A stretch of 52,809 bases of DNA from Verrucomicrobiota bacterium (lineage in GTDB: Bacteria > Verrucomicrobiota > Verrucomicrobiia > Verrucomicrobiales > Akkermansiaceae), in assembly GCA_026397725.1 (NCBI GenBank), contig JAPLUI010000244.1, forward strand, positions 1 through 52,809, read 5' to 3'. A program made the translations under genes and the position numbers. Below are positions 17,508 through 32,967 of this stretch, piece by piece. Below the pieces are notes generated by a model, which did not search any database, was not told where the DNA came from, and was given only the letters and a program-made list of their open reading frames with translations. The first letter of the stretch is position 1. Each line of letters opens with the position of its first letter.

Positions 17508-19798
17508 AATCAGGCCGTCGCAGTTGTCGGATGCGATTCAGATTATACAAGTTGCTGCGACTTGTTGGATTGGCCGTGGTGCTGCTTGTCGCAGCGGCCT
17601 GGGTCTCCATCCGCCTGGCACCCCTTCCGTCCGCCTTGCTCCAGCCGTCGTTGCCGAGCCCGACCTTCACGGATCGCCACGGCAGCGCGCTCCGCGAAGT
17701 GCTGGTCGATGATTCGCGGTTTGTCCAACCCCTTCCGCTGCGTGACATTCCGCAGGCCCTCGTCAATGCCACGCTTGCCGCCGAGGACAAACGGTTCTGG
17801 AGCCATCACGGGGTCGATGTGGTGGCAACGGCACGCGCGGCCTGGGGCTTGGTCGCGCATCGCCGCGTGGTTTCCGGCGCGAGCACCATCACCCAACAGC
17901 TCGTGAAAATTCACGAGCCACCACGCCGCCGCACGCCCTGGACCAAAGTCACCGAGGCACTCAAGGCGCTGCGCCTCGAGCAGCTCTGGAGCAAGAACCG
18001 GATTCTCGAGACGTATTTGAACCGGCTGGATTATGGGAACCTGCGGATCGGCTGCGCTGCGGCCGCACGGTACTATTTTGGCAAGGCGCCTGCCGACCTG
18101 AGCCTCGCCGAGGGCGCGTTTCTAGCAGGCCTGCCACAGGCGCCGGCCAGAATGAATCCGCATGTCCATTTCCAAAGCGCCAAGGATCGCCAGGCCCGGG
18201 TGCTCACCCAGATGTTGCGGAACGGATTCATCACCGCGGCGGAATACCAGCGTGCAAGCGTGGAAACGCTGCGACTCAGTTCGCCACGCCGCGTTTTTCA
18301 AGCCCCGCATTTCATGGATCTCGTGCTTCAGCAAACGGATGCCGCAGCGGGCGCAGCCGGCGAAATCCGCACCACGGTGGACGTGGAACTTACGCGAGTC
18401 GTCGAGCAGTACTTGCGCGAGCGAATCGGGCGGCTGCACCCGCAGCAGGTACACAATGGCGCCGTGGTCGTGATCGACAACCGCACGGGTGGCGTGTTGG
18501 CGCTGGTCGGGTCCGAAGATTATTTTGCTCCCGGCAGCGGCCAGGTGAACGGCGCGTGGGCCAGGCGCTCGCCCGGCTCGGCGCTCAAGCCGTTCACCTA
18601 TCTGCTCGCCTTCGAGCATGGCGCGAACCCGGCAACTGTCGTCGCCGATCTGCCCACCGAATTTGTCACTCCCACCGGAACTTACAGTCCGGCGAATTTC
18701 AATCACCGCTGCTACGGCCCGATGCGCTACCGGCTGGCGCTGGCCAACTCACTGAACATTTCCGCCGTGAAAGTGCTCAACTCAATTGGCGGTTGCGAAG
18801 TGCTGCTCCGCCGCTTGCGCGATTGCGGAATCACCACGCTCAACCAGCCCGCCGCGCACTACGGACTCGGCCTGACCCTCGGCAACGCCGAGGTCCGCCT
18901 GCTGGAACTCACCAACGCCTACGCCTGCCTCGCACGGCTCGGCGAATACAAGCCGTGGCGACTGGTGCCGGATGAGGTCGGCAAAGCGCCGGCGCTTCAA
19001 GCCTGCGACCGGCTTGCCGCCTATCTGATCGCTGATATTCTCAGCGACAGCTTTGCGCGGGCCTTGGCGTTTGGCATGAATTCGTCACTCCGCTTTGAGT
19101 TTCCGGTCGCCTGCAAAACCGGCACCAGCACGGATTTCCGCGACAACTGGGCGCTGGGATTCACCCCGGAATTCACCGTCGGCGTGTGGGTCGGTAATTT
19201 CGACGGCCAGCCGATGGAGCGGGTTTCCGGCATCACCGGTGCCACGCCCATCCTGCACGATGTCTTTGAATTTCTGCACCAGCGCTATGGCACGTCGTGG
19301 TATGCGCCACCTGAGGAGATCATCGAGCGGGCGATTCATCCTGTCAGCGGCAAGCTGCTCGCCAATCCCACCGCCGCTGCTTCGCGGGAAATGTTCATCG
19401 CCACTTCGCTGCCGCCGGAGGAATCCCCGGGCGACTATGATGCGCAAGGCCGCATCCGCCTCGGCGACGAGTACACAGCTTGGTTCAACAGCGGCGCCAA
19501 CTGGCTAACGGATCGTGCGGTGTTAGACGAATCCATCGGCACGCCAAAGCTCTGCATCGTTGCGCCGTCGCCCGGCAGCACCTGCGTGCTTGACCCCGAC
19601 CTGCCGGCGCACGGCCGCATCCTGCCGCTCGTGGCTAACGGCACCAGCGAGGGGGTCTGGAGCAGTGCCACGCTCGAAGTCCGCAACGAGGCTGGCAGCG
19701 CGTGCGCCATCCTTAGCGAAGGTCGCCACGAACTGACCGTGCGCAATCCCGCCACTGGCGAAACGGTGAAGACCTGGATCCTCGTGAAGTCGCTCTAA
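17504..19798 (+). CDS. pbpC: Penicillin-binding protein 1C (bifunctional glycosyltransferase/transpeptidase-like)
   Basis: 764 residues, ATG overlapping the A2M stop by 4 nt. TM anchor at ~16-38. GT51 glycosyltransferase: AAEDKRFWSHHGVD with Glu94, and GASTITQQLVK at 125-135. Transpeptidase domain: SPGSALKPF with Ser359 and Lys362, the SLN triad at 416-418, and KTGTS at 538-542, all intact. The C-terminal ~85 residues match the BiPBP_C beta domain found in PbpC. It polymerises and may crosslink peptidoglycan. Pairing with A2M is thought to protect or repair the wall after protease breach; that link is from family knowledge. Confidence 0.95.
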   Translation: MKSGRRSCRMRFRLYKLLRLVGLAVVLLVAAAWVSIRLAPLPSALLQPSLPSPTFTDRHGSALREVLVDDSRFVQPLPLRDIPQALVNATLAAEDKRFWSHHGVDVVATARAAWGLVAHRRVVSGASTITQQLVKIHEPPRRRTPWTKVTEALKALRLEQLWSKNRILETYLNRLDYGNLRIGCAAAARYYFGKAPADLSLAEGAFLAGLPQAPARMNPHVHFQSAKDRQARVLTQMLRNGFITAAEYQRASVETLRLSSPRRVFQAPHFMDLVLQQTDAAAGAAGEIRTTVDVELTRVVEQYLRERIGRLHPQQVHNGAVVVIDNRTGGVLALVGSEDYFAPGSGQVNGAWARRSPGSALKPFTYLLAFEHGANPATVVADLPTEFVTPTGTYSPANFNHRCYGPMRYRLALANSLNISAVKVLNSIGGCEVLLRRLRDCGITTLNQPAAHYGLGLTLGNAEVRLLELTNAYACLARLGEYKPWRLVPDEVGKAPALQACDRLAAYLIADILSDSFARALAFGMNSSLRFEFPVACKTGTSTDFRDNWALGFTPEFTVGVWVGNFDGQPMERVSGITGATPILHDVFEFLHQRYGTSWYAPPEEIIERAIHPVSGKLLANPTAAASREMFIATSLPPEESPGDYDAQGRIRLGDEYTAWFNSGANWLTDRAVLDESIGTPKLCIVAPSPGSTCVLDPDLPAHGRILPLVANGTSEGVWSSATLEVRNEAGSACAILSEGRHELTVRNPATGETVKTWILVKSL

Positions 19799-19893
19799 CA
19801 TCAATTGCACGCTCATGAATTCCTGCCACGCTGATGCCTCTGGACCCATGCTCACTGATATGTGGGCTCAGCAAACCTCAATTGATGTTGCCC

Positions 19894-21897
19894 ATGAATC
19901 CTGCCCAAGACCAATGTCCGAAGTGCGGCACTGAGTTCGTCGGCCGCCAGTGTCCAAGGTGTCTCCTCGCGGCGGCCATGGAACCTGCGGCGCTGTTGCA
20001 CAGCGAAGCCACCCCCGCCCCACGGGAGTTGCTGGGGTCCATGATCGGGCACTATAAGCTCCTGGAGGAAATCGGCGAGGGTGGCTTCGGCATCGTCTAT
20101 CTGGCACAGCAGACTGAGCCGGTGAAGCGCCGTGTGGCACTCAAGATCATCAAGCCGGGCATGGACACCCGTGAGGTCGTGGCACGCTTCGAGGCCGAGC
20201 GGCAGGCGCTGGCCCTCATGGACCACCCGAATATCGCGCGGGTGTTTGACGGCGGAGCCACGGCGAGCGGACGGCCCTACCTGGTGATGGAACTGGCCAA
20301 GGGGGTGGCATTGACAACCTACTGCGACGCCGCTCGGCTCAATACCAGGCAGCGGCTGGAATTGTTCCTCGATGTGCTCGCTGCCGTGCAGCACGCGCAC
20401 CAGAAAGGGATCATTCACCGGGATCTGAAGCCCTCCAACATCCTGGTGGCAGCACCTGACGGACGTCCGATGATCAAGGTCATCGACTTCGGCACCGCCA
20501 AAGCCATCAGCATGGAACTCTCCGAGAAGACCATGTTCACCGGTTTCGGGCGGATGATCGGCACTCCGCAATACATGAGCCCCGAGCAAACCGAGCGCAA
20601 CGCCCTGGACGTGGACACCCGCAGCGACCTATACTCCTTGGGAGTGGTGCTTTACGAACTGCTGACAGGCCGCACGCCACTCGACCCCCGCAAACTCCGT
20701 GAGGTCGGCTACGAGGAAATCCAGCGGATCATCCGCGAGGATGAACCGCCCCGGCCGAGCACGCGGATCAGCACCCTGGGCGAGGCCTTGCCGGAAGTCG
20801 CTCGCCAGCATGGCACCGAACCGCTCAAGTTGGGCAAACAATTGCGGGGTGACCTCGACTGGATCGTGATGAAAGCACTGGAGAAGGATCGCACGCGGCG
20901 CTACGACACCGCAGCCGGGATGGCGCGGGACATCGAACATCACCTGCAGCATGAGCCGGTCAGTGCCGGCCCCCCGCGGGCGGCCTATCGGCTCAGGAAG
21001 CTGGTGCGCAGGCATCAGGGTTTCTTTGCCGCTTTGGGAGCCGTGCTGCTCTGTCTAACCGCAGGGTTGGCGGTGAGTACCTTCGCGTTCCTGCGTGCGC
21101 ACGAGGCCCTGGCCAGTGAGGAGTTCGAGCGGCAACGAGCGGAGCAGGCGCAGTTGACCGCCCTCGCCGCCAAGGCCGAGGCCGAGACGCAACTGGCACG
21201 TGCTGAAGCCGAAAGAACTGCGGCACGCCAGTCGGAGGAGCGAACCGCAGCGGCCAAACAGGATGCTGATTTCCAGCGAGACCGGGCGGAGAGCCAGGCC
21301 CAGGAAACCGAGAAGCAGCGAATGGAAGCCGAACGCCAAAAGGCGGTGGCACAGCACGCCCAGCGCGAGGCGGAAGCGCAGCGTGCGAGCAGCCTTGCGG
21401 AGCGGCGGATGGCCGAGGAAGTCATTGCCTCGCTTCAATATGAACTCCAAGACCGGTTCGCGGAGTCCGACAAGCTCGCGCTGCTGGACGGTTTCGCAGA
21501 CAGGGTCGTGACTTACTACGACAACCTTTCCGTTGAAGCCGATTCATCACACACGCATCGCGAGAAGACCGTGGCCATGAACTTCAAGGCCAACGTGCTC
21601 GCGGCCAAAGGGCAAACCGCAGAGGCGATCGGGGTCTATCGTCAGGTGCTTGAGCTTCGCGAGGGTTTGGCGGCCGAGTCACCTGCGGACCGGCAGGCGC
21701 AGGCCGATGTGGCGCAGTCCACCCTGAAGATCGCCTCGCTGTTGCAGCCGCCCTCGGCGGACGCCAATGTCTTGCTAGAGCGTGGCCTCAAGATCATCGC
21801 AGACCTGGAAACCACCGGGCCGCTCAGTCCTCATCAGGCAGGAATCAAGAAAGACATGATGCAACTGAGCGTGCGCCTGAAACGGGGCCGGAAGTAG
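19894..21897 (+). CDS. Receptor-like serine/threonine protein kinase with zinc ribbon and coiled coil
   Basis: 667 residues from ATG 19894 ([12 protein letters not shown]); upstream in-frame ATGs (19834, 19885) are possible. Residues 8-23 form a CPKC...CPRC zinc ribbon. Kinase domain ~54-340: glycine loop [12 protein letters not shown] (60-71), Lys84 in [14 protein letters not shown] (175-182), DFG (198-200), and [10 protein letters not shown] for the activation segment. A TM helix ([20 protein letters not shown]) follows at about 377-400. The rest is a long charged coiled coil rich in EAQRA/AEAE runs, then a short helical, TPR-like end. This is the PknB-type kinase common in PVC bacteria; the C-terminal TPR part is shorter than usual. 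Signal and targets unknown. Confidence 0.9.
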   Translation: MNPAQDQCPKCGTEFVGRQCPRCLLAAAMEPAALLHSEATPAPRELLGSMIGHYKLLEEIGEGGFGIVYLAQQTEPVKRRVALKIIKPGMDTREVVARFEAERQALALMDHPNIARVFDGGATASGRPYLVMELAKGVALTTYCDAARLNTRQRLELFLDVLAAVQHAHQKGIIHRDLKPSNILVAAPDGRPMIKVIDFGTAKAISMELSEKTMFTGFGRMIGTPQYMSPEQTERNALDVDTRSDLYSLGVVLYELLTGRTPLDPRKLREVGYEEIQRIIREDEPPRPSTRISTLGEALPEVARQHGTEPLKLGKQLRGDLDWIVMKALEKDRTRRYDTAAGMARDIEHHLQHEPVSAGPPRAAYRLRKLVRRHQGFFAALGAVLLCLTAGLAVSTFAFLRAHEALASEEFERQRAEQAQLTALAAKAEAETQLARAEAERTAARQSEERTAAAKQDADFQRDRAESQAQETEKQRMEAERQKAVAQHAQREAEAQRASSLAERRMAEEVIASLQYELQDRFAESDKLALLDGFADRVVTYYDNLSVEADSSHTHREKTVAMNFKANVLAAKGQTAEAIGVYRQVLELREGLAAESPADRQAQADVAQSTLKIASLLQPPSADANVLLERGLKIIADLETTGPLSPHQAGIKKDMMQLSVRLKRGRK

Positions 21898-27029
<5,132 letters not shown>

Positions 27030-27341
27030 ATAAATATACATGGCGTTAGAAGTCTGATCATTCAGCAATCAGGCAAACTGATGACGGGCAAAATGATGGA
27101 AGAAATGATCGGAACTCCCGAGAACAGAAGCCCGATTCCAGTTCTTCATCATTTTACCACTCATCATTTTACCAAATACATTCCATGCTCTAACATGCAG
27201 ATTTGTAAGGTTTATTTCTTTACGGGCCCTTGGTGACCGTCGGTGCGGGTGTGGCGCGAGGAACGGACCTGAAATGACCTAATAGGAGACCTCCGAGCAC
27301 CTGTGCCGCAAACGTTTCGTTGCAAGAAACGCCACCGCCCA
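27030..27341. other. Convergent intergenic stretch
   Basis: About 310 nt between converging genes, AT-rich compared with surroundings. Contains the inverted and tandem repeat at 27087-27173. No gene seen. Confidence 0.6.
27087..27173. repeat. AT-rich inverted plus tandem repeat
   Basis: GGCAAAATGATGGAAGAA (27087-27104) is complementary, with one gap and one G-T pair, to TTCTTCATCATTTTACC (27142-27158). TCATCATTTTACC is then repeated at 27161-27173 with a 15-nt period. It may act as a bidirectional transcription end between the converging units. Confidence 0.6.
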
Positions 27342-28322
27342 CTATGACCGCAGCAGTTCGTTGATCGCCTCCATGGCCGCGTTCAGCCGTTCCGCCACGG
27401 ATCCGCAAATACACTTCCAAGGAACATGCTGCCGGGCGAGTGCCGTTTCAAACCACTGGTGCATTTCGTGGCGGATGTGTTCCCCATCGCGAAGACCGTC
27501 TTGGACAAACGGAATTTCATCCCCCGTTAGTAGGTAGAGGTCGGCACGGCACCCTTTGGCCAACTCCTCCAATGGCTCGTGGTCAAACCCCAAGTATCGC
27601 CGGTGCCACAGACAGGTGGCTAAAGCGTTCGTGTCACAGATGAGAATACGGTTGGCTTGGCGTGCCGCCTGATCTTCCATCCGTGTTTGCTCACGGGCGA
27701 TTGCTAGAAACTCCTGGGAACTCCAGATTTCGTCAACCGCGGCTTGTTTTTGTTCACAATAATCCCGTCCGTATTCCGGCACCCATACGGTCTTCAATGC
27801 CCGGCCCAAATCCCTTGCCAGGGTGGTCGTGCCGGTGGACTCCGCGCCCACCACCACCACCCGCTTGGCAAACCACGTTCTCACCGGAGGATCGATGAAA
27901 TCCCACATCGAAAAGGGATCGGATCGGACCGCGGTGCCACTGCATGGGACGACCAACCGGGTTGGGTCGACAGAAACGTGGACGCATCCCATGTGGCCAG
28001 CATAGGCCTCGCCGTAACGTTCCGAGGTAAACACCGCGTCTGGAGCACGGCCCAGCCAGCCGATGGTGTTATCCGCCCAGACACGGGAGTCATTTTCATC
28101 GTATCGGTCGTCGATCAGCATGACTTCGGCGGAAGGCACCAGTTCCCGCAGCCACCCGGCCCGCAACTCCGGCGGAATGGGGTCCACGGGTTTTCCGCAA
28201 ACGATCACCACCACCCGCTCGCAACGGGAAAGCGCCGTTTCGATCAGAAACCGATGCCCACGATGTGGCGGAAGGAATTTCCCAATCACCACGCCGAGAC
28301 CAAAATCAGCGGGTCGATTCAT
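27342..28322 (-). CDS. nadR: NadR-type NMN adenylyltransferase / ribosylnicotinamide kinase
   Basis: 326 residues, start ATG 28322 overlapping the pnuC stop (ATGA). Nucleotidyltransferase domain: GKFLPPHRGH (14-23) with the HxGH motif and the CSGTAVRSDP segment (127-136). Kinase domain from ~153: P-loop GAESTGTTT (159-167) and WVPEYGRDY. The N-terminal helix-turn-helix of enteric NadR is absent, so it is a two-domain enzyme without repressor function. It phosphorylates nicotinamide riboside to NMN and adenylates NMN to NAD. Last gene of the NAD operon, directly after its supply transporter pnuC. Confidence 0.92.
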   Translation of the reverse strand: MNRPADFGLGVVIGKFLPPHRGHRFLIETALSRCERVVVIVCGKPVDPIPPELRAGWLRELVPSAEVMLIDDRYDENDSRVWADNTIGWLGRAPDAVFTSERYGEAYAGHMGCVHVSVDPTRLVVPCSGTAVRSDPFSMWDFIDPPVRTWFAKRVVVVGAESTGTTTLARDLGRALKTVWVPEYGRDYCEQKQAAVDEIWSSQEFLAIAREQTRMEDQAARQANRILICDTNALATCLWHRRYLGFDHEPLEELAKGCRADLYLLTGDEIPFVQDGLRDGEHIRHEMHQWFETALARQHVPWKCICGSVAERLNAAMEAINELLRS

Positions 28323-28969
28323 GCTCCGAGTTCCTTTCTCCATCTCCTCCATCCAATGACGCAGAGCACCAGAAAACCTCCGTAAAGCAGCGCGGTCAAA
28401 GGCAGTTGTTTTGATAGATACAATGGCACGTAGATGATGTCAGCGGCAATCCAAAAGAACCAGTTTTCAATGCGTTTCCGGCAAAGCAGATATTGCGCGG
28501 CGAGACTCAGCGCGGTCGTCAGAGCATCCCACAACGGCGCCGACCCATTCACGGCACGCAGGATTTCGCGCAAGCCGAAGGTGCCGAGAACGAGAAACAC
28601 AGCCATTCCGATCCATTCGCTCCGGAAGCTTCTCGAGATGGCCAGTCTGGTCTGGTTTTCTCCGCCGCGCAGCCACTCCCACCAACCGTAAATTCCAAGA
28701 ATCAGATAGATCCCCTGCAGGCCGAAGTCCGCGAAAAGCCGCGCCTTCCAGAACAAGACCGCAAAAAACAGGTTGTTGGCCAGCCCCACGGGCCAATTCC
28801 AGATGTTGCCTTTCGTAACCAGCCATACACAGACCGCTCCGGTGGCGAATCCAAGGGCCTCGGTAAAATCCAGTGGCAGCCACTTGAACCACGATGCGGC
28901 GAGCAACAGCGTCGCCACCGCCGAAATGACGAACACCTCGATCCCTAACGCTGCTGGCGGTCGGCTCAT
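28319..28969 (-). CDS. pnuC: Nicotinamide riboside transporter PnuC
   Basis: 216 residues, ATG 28969 overlapping the pncA stop by 4 nt. Six to seven hydrophobic helices; PnuC hallmarks WNWPVGLANNLFFAVLFW, LQGIYLILGIYGWWEW and ENWFFWIAADIIYVPLY are all present. Facilitates uptake of nicotinamide riboside, trapped inside by the kinase domain of NadR encoded next. Confidence 0.94.
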   Translation of the reverse strand: MSRPPAALGIEVFVISAVATLLLAASWFKWLPLDFTEALGFATGAVCVWLVTKGNIWNWPVGLANNLFFAVLFWKARLFADFGLQGIYLILGIYGWWEWLRGGENQTRLAISRSFRSEWIGMAVFLVLGTFGLREILRAVNGSAPLWDALTTALSLAAQYLLCRKRIENWFFWIAADIIYVPLYLSKQLPLTALLYGGFLVLCVIGWRRWRKELGA

Positions 28970-29568
28970 TGAATGTCGACTCCCGCTCCCCTCATTTCCC
29001 CGACTGCCTTGTCCACGTCTCCCGCCATGAGATTCACTCCGCGGCATGCTGATAAAGCGAGAGTCACCTGAAAACCTTCGCGAACGGCATCGAGTGCGGT
29101 GAATTTCACACAATAATCGGTCGCCAGCCCGCAGACAGTGAGATGAGTCACGCCCTGTTCTCTGAGCCAGTCTGCCATACCGGTGCCATGACGGTGACCG
29201 TTGTCATGAAACCCGCTGTAGCTGTCGACTTCCGGCCGCGTTCCTTTTTGAAACACGCGGGTGATCCGGCGCACATCCAGTCCGGGAGCAAACTCCGCAC
29301 CAGGAGTTTCCCTCACACAGTGGACCGGCCACAACGTCTGGGGCAGACCATGGAGATCGATGGATTCGAAAACCTCTTTGCCCGGATGGTTTGCGGCGAA
29401 ACTACCATGGTCGGGCGGGTGCCAGTCCTGGGTGGCGACGACGATTGCGAAATCTTCCATCAGGCGGTTGGCTGGGGAAACGATTTCATCGCCACCGGCA
29501 ACGGCGAGTGCACCGCCGGGAAGAAAGTCGTTTTGAATATCCACGAGTATCAGTGCTTTCATGTGCAT
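28966..29568 (-). CDS. pncA: Nicotinamidase
   Basis: 200 residues. Start ATG 29568 (MHMKALILVD) or 29562. Catalytic triad Asp10, Lys108 (FQKGTRPEVDSYSGF) and Cys153 (GLATDYCVKFTA); metal ligands Asp48, His50 and His83. Deamidates nicotinamide to nicotinate, the substrate of PncB in the same operon. One-base gap from the upstream macro-fusion gene. Confidence 0.95.
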   Translation of the reverse strand: MHMKALILVDIQNDFLPGGALAVAGGDEIVSPANRLMEDFAIVVATQDWHPPDHGSFAANHPGKEVFESIDLHGLPQTLWPVHCVRETPGAEFAPGLDVRRITRVFQKGTRPEVDSYSGFHDNGHRHGTGMADWLREQGVTHLTVCGLATDYCVKFTALDAVREGFQVTLALSACRGVNLMAGDVDKAVGEMRGAGVDIQ

Positions 29569-29569
29569 T

Positions 29570-31015
29570 TCATGGGTTGGTCGTATCGGGACCTATCAAT
29601 TGTTGAACCATCTTTTCCATCAACTCCTTGTCATGCAGTTGCTCCAACCAGCGGTCGGGGATTCCTGATTTTCCGTAAAACGCCCCTGCAATCTGGCCAA
29701 AAACCGCGCCCGTGGTATCGGCGTCCTCTCCCAGGTTCACGGCCAGCAAGGCCCCTTCCTCAAAAGATTCCGACTTGTGAAACGCCCACAACGCGGCTTC
29801 TAACGATGCCACCACATAGCCGCTGCCGCGGATTCCGGGAGGCTCCTTTTCCTTGAACGAACCCATCGCAATCCTGGTGATGGCCGGGTCCAGATTCGTC
29901 CAGGCCGAGCCCGAAGGATGATACACAGGAGCCAGCACCTCGGTCTTCGACGCTCCATGCAGAAGCCCCCAGAGGAGTCCCCCAAGGTATCGGCAGGCAT
30001 CAATCGCGGCGGGGGCCTGGTGCGTGGTGCGGGAACTCTCACCGGAGAAATGGATACAGTCGTCCGCATTTTGGAAAAACAACGGCACTGGAGCCAGTCG
30101 CATGATCGAACCGTTTCCCGCCGAATAAGGATCCGTGCTCCCACTGGCTGGCTCGCCCGTCTGCATGAAGGCCCGAAGCGCGGCGCTCACGGTGTTGCCG
30201 ATATCAAAACAGCTTCCGGTCGAACTGAAATACCCCTCCTTCCACCATCGCACATAACGCTCAATCTGGTCCCGGAGATTAAAGCCGCATTCAATCAGGC
30301 TTGCCGCAAGGCACAACGCCATCGATGTATCATCCGTCCATTGACCGGCTTTCAGGTGAAAAGGACCACCTCCCACCATGTCCGTCATGGACTTGAAACT
30401 GCCGGGGCGGGAGAACTCCAAGGTGGTACCAAGAGCATCTCCCGTCGCAAGTCCGAGCAGGCAACCGGCTCGGCGATTCGCTAGAGCTGCGGAGGCAACT
30501 GGCGACACCCGGCTCCGGGATTCCGCCAGCAAGTTTTGATAGATATCCAGATCCCTCTGAGAATAGCAGCAGAATGTCACCTGGAGCTGCCCGGGGTACT
30601 CGAGGTCATGCTCCGCTACCACATCGATGGCGATGCGAGCCGCCTCTTCAATCGGGTAACCGTAGATGCCCGTACTGATAGAGGGGAAAGCGATGGTTTT
30701 CAATCCATGCTCGAGCGCCAGGCGGAGGGAATTGCGATAACACGACGCAAGCAGATCCGCTACGCGGGCTCCTCCTCCGTTCCAAACCGGGCCTACCGTA
30801 TGAATCACCAAGCGAGCGGGCAAACGATAGCCCTTGGTGATTTTTGCCTCACCGGTTTTGCAGCCACCCAGCAGGCGACATTCATGGACCAGATCCTGAC
30901 CGGCCGCCCGATGAATCGCGCCATCCACTCCACCGCCTCCAAGCAGGCTTGAGTTTGCCGCGTTGACGATGGCATCGACGTCCAGGGTGGTGATATCCGC
31001 TCGAATTGCGTTCAT
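29570..31015 (-). CDS. Macro domain fused to ADP-ribosylglycohydrolase
   Basis: 481 residues. Residues 1-~165 are a MacroD-type macro domain ([30 protein letters not shown]), which binds ADP-ribose and typically removes it from acidic residues or from O-acetyl-ADP-ribose. Residues ~180-470 are an ADP-ribosylglycohydrolase (ARH/DraG) domain: [22 protein letters not shown] (226-232), [27 protein letters not shown], so the Mg-binding acidic residues are present. Both halves release ADP-ribose from conjugates of different chemistry. The start overlaps the nadE stop (ATGA). The gene sits between NAD synthetase and nicotinamidase, linking turnover of ADP-ribosyl groups to salvage. Confidence 0.92.
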   Translation of the reverse strand: MNAIRADITTLDVDAIVNAANSSLLGGGGVDGAIHRAAGQDLVHECRLLGGCKTGEAKITKGYRLPARLVIHTVGPVWNGGGARVADLLASCYRNSLRLALEHGLKTIAFPSISTGIYGYPIEEAARIAIDVVAEHDLEYPGQLQVTFCCYSQRDLDIYQNLLAESRSRVSPVASAALANRRAGCLLGLATGDALGTTLEFSRPGSFKSMTDMVGGGPFHLKAGQWTDDTSMALCLAASLIECGFNLRDQIERYVRWWKEGYFSSTGSCFDIGNTVSAALRAFMQTGEPASGSTDPYSAGNGSIMRLAPVPLFFQNADDCIHFSGESSRTTHQAPAAIDACRYLGGLLWGLLHGASKTEVLAPVYHPSGSAWTNLDPAITRIAMGSFKEKEPPGIRGSGYVVASLEAALWAFHKSESFEEGALLAVNLGEDADTTGAVFGQIAGAFYGKSGIPDRWLEQLHDKELMEKMVQQLIGPDTTNP

Positions 31016-32958
31016 GGTTTCAATGTTTTGAGTTCATCCTGGAAACCGCCGCTGAGGATCGGCCAACGGCACCAGGTTTTCGGGTCCAGATTTTCGTCAT
31101 CCAGATGGAAACCCGGCGCATAGCGTTCGCGTTTCCACTGATTGCGGCTCCACAACGTGAAAAACCTGTGAGTCCAGAGACGGAGCCGCTCGCGGGAATG
31201 AGCAGGGAAGCGCACCTGCAACAGTTCGAAAATCTCCGCAGGGCCAAGGTGATCCCGGATCGCCGAACGCTCGATGAAGTCCAACACCGGATAGGGCATT
31301 AGATCATCCTCGTCGGTTTGCGCCGCACCAGAAGGCCGGAGTTCGGCAGTGGGTTGCTGGCAGTTGATTACGGCGAGCGCCGGGATCGGTCTGCGTTCAC
31401 CGTTGATTACGGGTCCGGTCGTTTCGAGCCAGCGCAGCCACTGGAGGAGGAATTCCTTGTCGATGCCGGAAATAGGTGCCAACCCCCCCGCAGTGTCACC
31501 GTCCATGGTGGCATAGCCGACGGCTGCCTCGCTGCGGTTGCTGGTGGTGAGCAGCAGCGCATTGCGGAGATTGGCGAGCATCCAGATGCCGGGCGCGCGG
31601 ACGCGGGCCTGGATGTTCTGTAGGGCAATGTCATGTTTCTCCCAACTCAGATCCTGCCCATGGGCCTTGGAAATGAGACTCACGTATGCCTTGTGGATTT
31701 CCGTGAGATCGAGATCCAGATGGGTGGCCCCAAGTGCTTCCGCAAGCATGGCTGCCGCGTTCCGGGTCATGGTGCCGCTGTTTTCCGTAGCCTGATAGGC
31801 AGTGAGCAGAATGTCGCCGAAGTCCGTGGAAGGAAGCTTGCCTACCGCTTCCTCGCCATGATCGCTCCGGGCGAGATCCACCATCAGGCGAACCAGACAG
31901 GCAACCGCCGCAGAGTCAGCTCCACCGCTGAGCGAAACGACATAACCGCTGGAATGGCTCTTTCTCAGGTAATCGAAGAGACCAAGCGTGACGGCAGCGG
32001 TGAATTCATCCTCCTTGGTTTCCACTGGCACACCGCAATCCGGTTGCTCGATTTCGGGTGCCACCACCGGCCAGTCGTGGCCGAGCTTGACCACACCCGG
32101 ATCAGCAGACGCCGGCAGCACCGGACGATGACTGGCAATCCTCATCTTCTCCACCCTGCCTGCCCGCGGATCGATCACCGCGCCCAACACCCGGACATCC
32201 TGAAACCCGAAGCGTCGGCTTTCCGCGATCACCCCGCCTTTCTCGGCGATGAGAAGTTGGCCGTCATAGATTACGCGTCCGGCCTCGTTGCCTAACAGGT
32301 TGGAATACACGTAGGCAACCCCGAACGAGCGGGAACCTTCCGCCACAAAGCGGCGTCGGATCTCTGCCTTGCCAAAGGCGAAGTGGCTGGCGCTCGGATT
32401 GAGAATCACATCTACGGCCCTCGCGGCGAGCCGGGCTCCAGGACGATCCGCCACCCATGCGTCCTCACAGATTTCAAATCCCAGACGGATTCCGCCGATG
32501 TCAAACACCAGATCACCAATCGGCAGCACACCGCCTTCTGGAGTCTGATAGAGATCAGCCACCCCGACCGGCCAGGGTTTGAACCAGCGGGGTTCATAGT
32601 GGATGCCATCGCCCGCGAGATTCTGCTTGGCGCACATTCCAACCAACCTTCCATCCGCCGCCACCGCCGAGACATTGAAAAGCGCCCGTTGGTGGGAGAC
32701 TGGCAGTCCAAAGTCAACGACAAGATTCCGGGTTTCCGGCAGCAGATCCTCCAGCATGCGCCACGCCTGTTCACAAGTGCCGGGAGCGAAGAACGCGTCC
32801 TCACAACCATATCCCGTTAGACATAACTCAGGCAAACACACCAGTCCCGCACCTTCGGCCCGCGCTTGTGATAGCGCCTTGCGGATGCGACCGGTGTTTC
32901 CCGACCAATCGAGGGGCGTCTGGTTCAGCGCTACGGCAGCGACTTTGAGAAGTTGCAT
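31012..32958 (-). CDS. nadE: Glutamine-dependent NAD(+) synthetase
   Basis: 648 residues. N-terminal nitrilase-type glutaminase with Glu44 ([10 protein letters not shown]), Lys111 (CAKQNLAG) and Cys164 (FEICEDAW). C-terminal synthetase with the PP-loop [14 protein letters not shown] and a KSHSSGYV lead-in. Converts nicotinate adenine dinucleotide to NAD using ammonia from glutamine. Size and order match the long two-domain NadE. Nine bases from the upstream ADP-ribosylglycohydrolase gene. NadD, which makes its substrate, is not in this window. Confidence 0.95.
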   Translation of the reverse strand: MQLLKVAAVALNQTPLDWSGNTGRIRKALSQARAEGAGLVCLPELCLTGYGCEDAFFAPGTCEQAWRMLEDLLPETRNLVVDFGLPVSHQRALFNVSAVAADGRLVGMCAKQNLAGDGIHYEPRWFKPWPVGVADLYQTPEGGVLPIGDLVFDIGGIRLGFEICEDAWVADRPGARLAARAVDVILNPSASHFAFGKAEIRRRFVAEGSRSFGVAYVYSNLLGNEAGRVIYDGQLLIAEKGGVIAESRRFGFQDVRVLGAVIDPRAGRVEKMRIASHRPVLPASADPGVVKLGHDWPVVAPEIEQPDCGVPVETKEDEFTAAVTLGLFDYLRKSHSSGYVVSLSGGADSAAVACLVRLMVDLARSDHGEEAVGKLPSTDFGDILLTAYQATENSGTMTRNAAAMLAEALGATHLDLDLTEIHKAYVSLISKAHGQDLSWEKHDIALQNIQARVRAPGIWMLANLRNALLLTTSNRSEAAVGYATMDGDTAGGLAPISGIDKEFLLQWLRWLETTGPVINGERRPIPALAVINCQQPTAELRPSGAAQTDEDDLMPYPVLDFIERSAIRDHLGPAEIFELLQVRFPAHSRERLRLWTHRFFTLWSRNQWKRERYAPGFHLDDENLDPKTWCRWPILSGGFQDELKTLKP

Positions 32959-32967
32959 GGTGGAAAG

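Noticed and set aside
27030..27341. NAD-sensing riboswitch next to the NAD genes
   Set aside because: This stretch is at the 3' end of the operon, not its leader, and the leader at 36130 is too short for a riboswitch.
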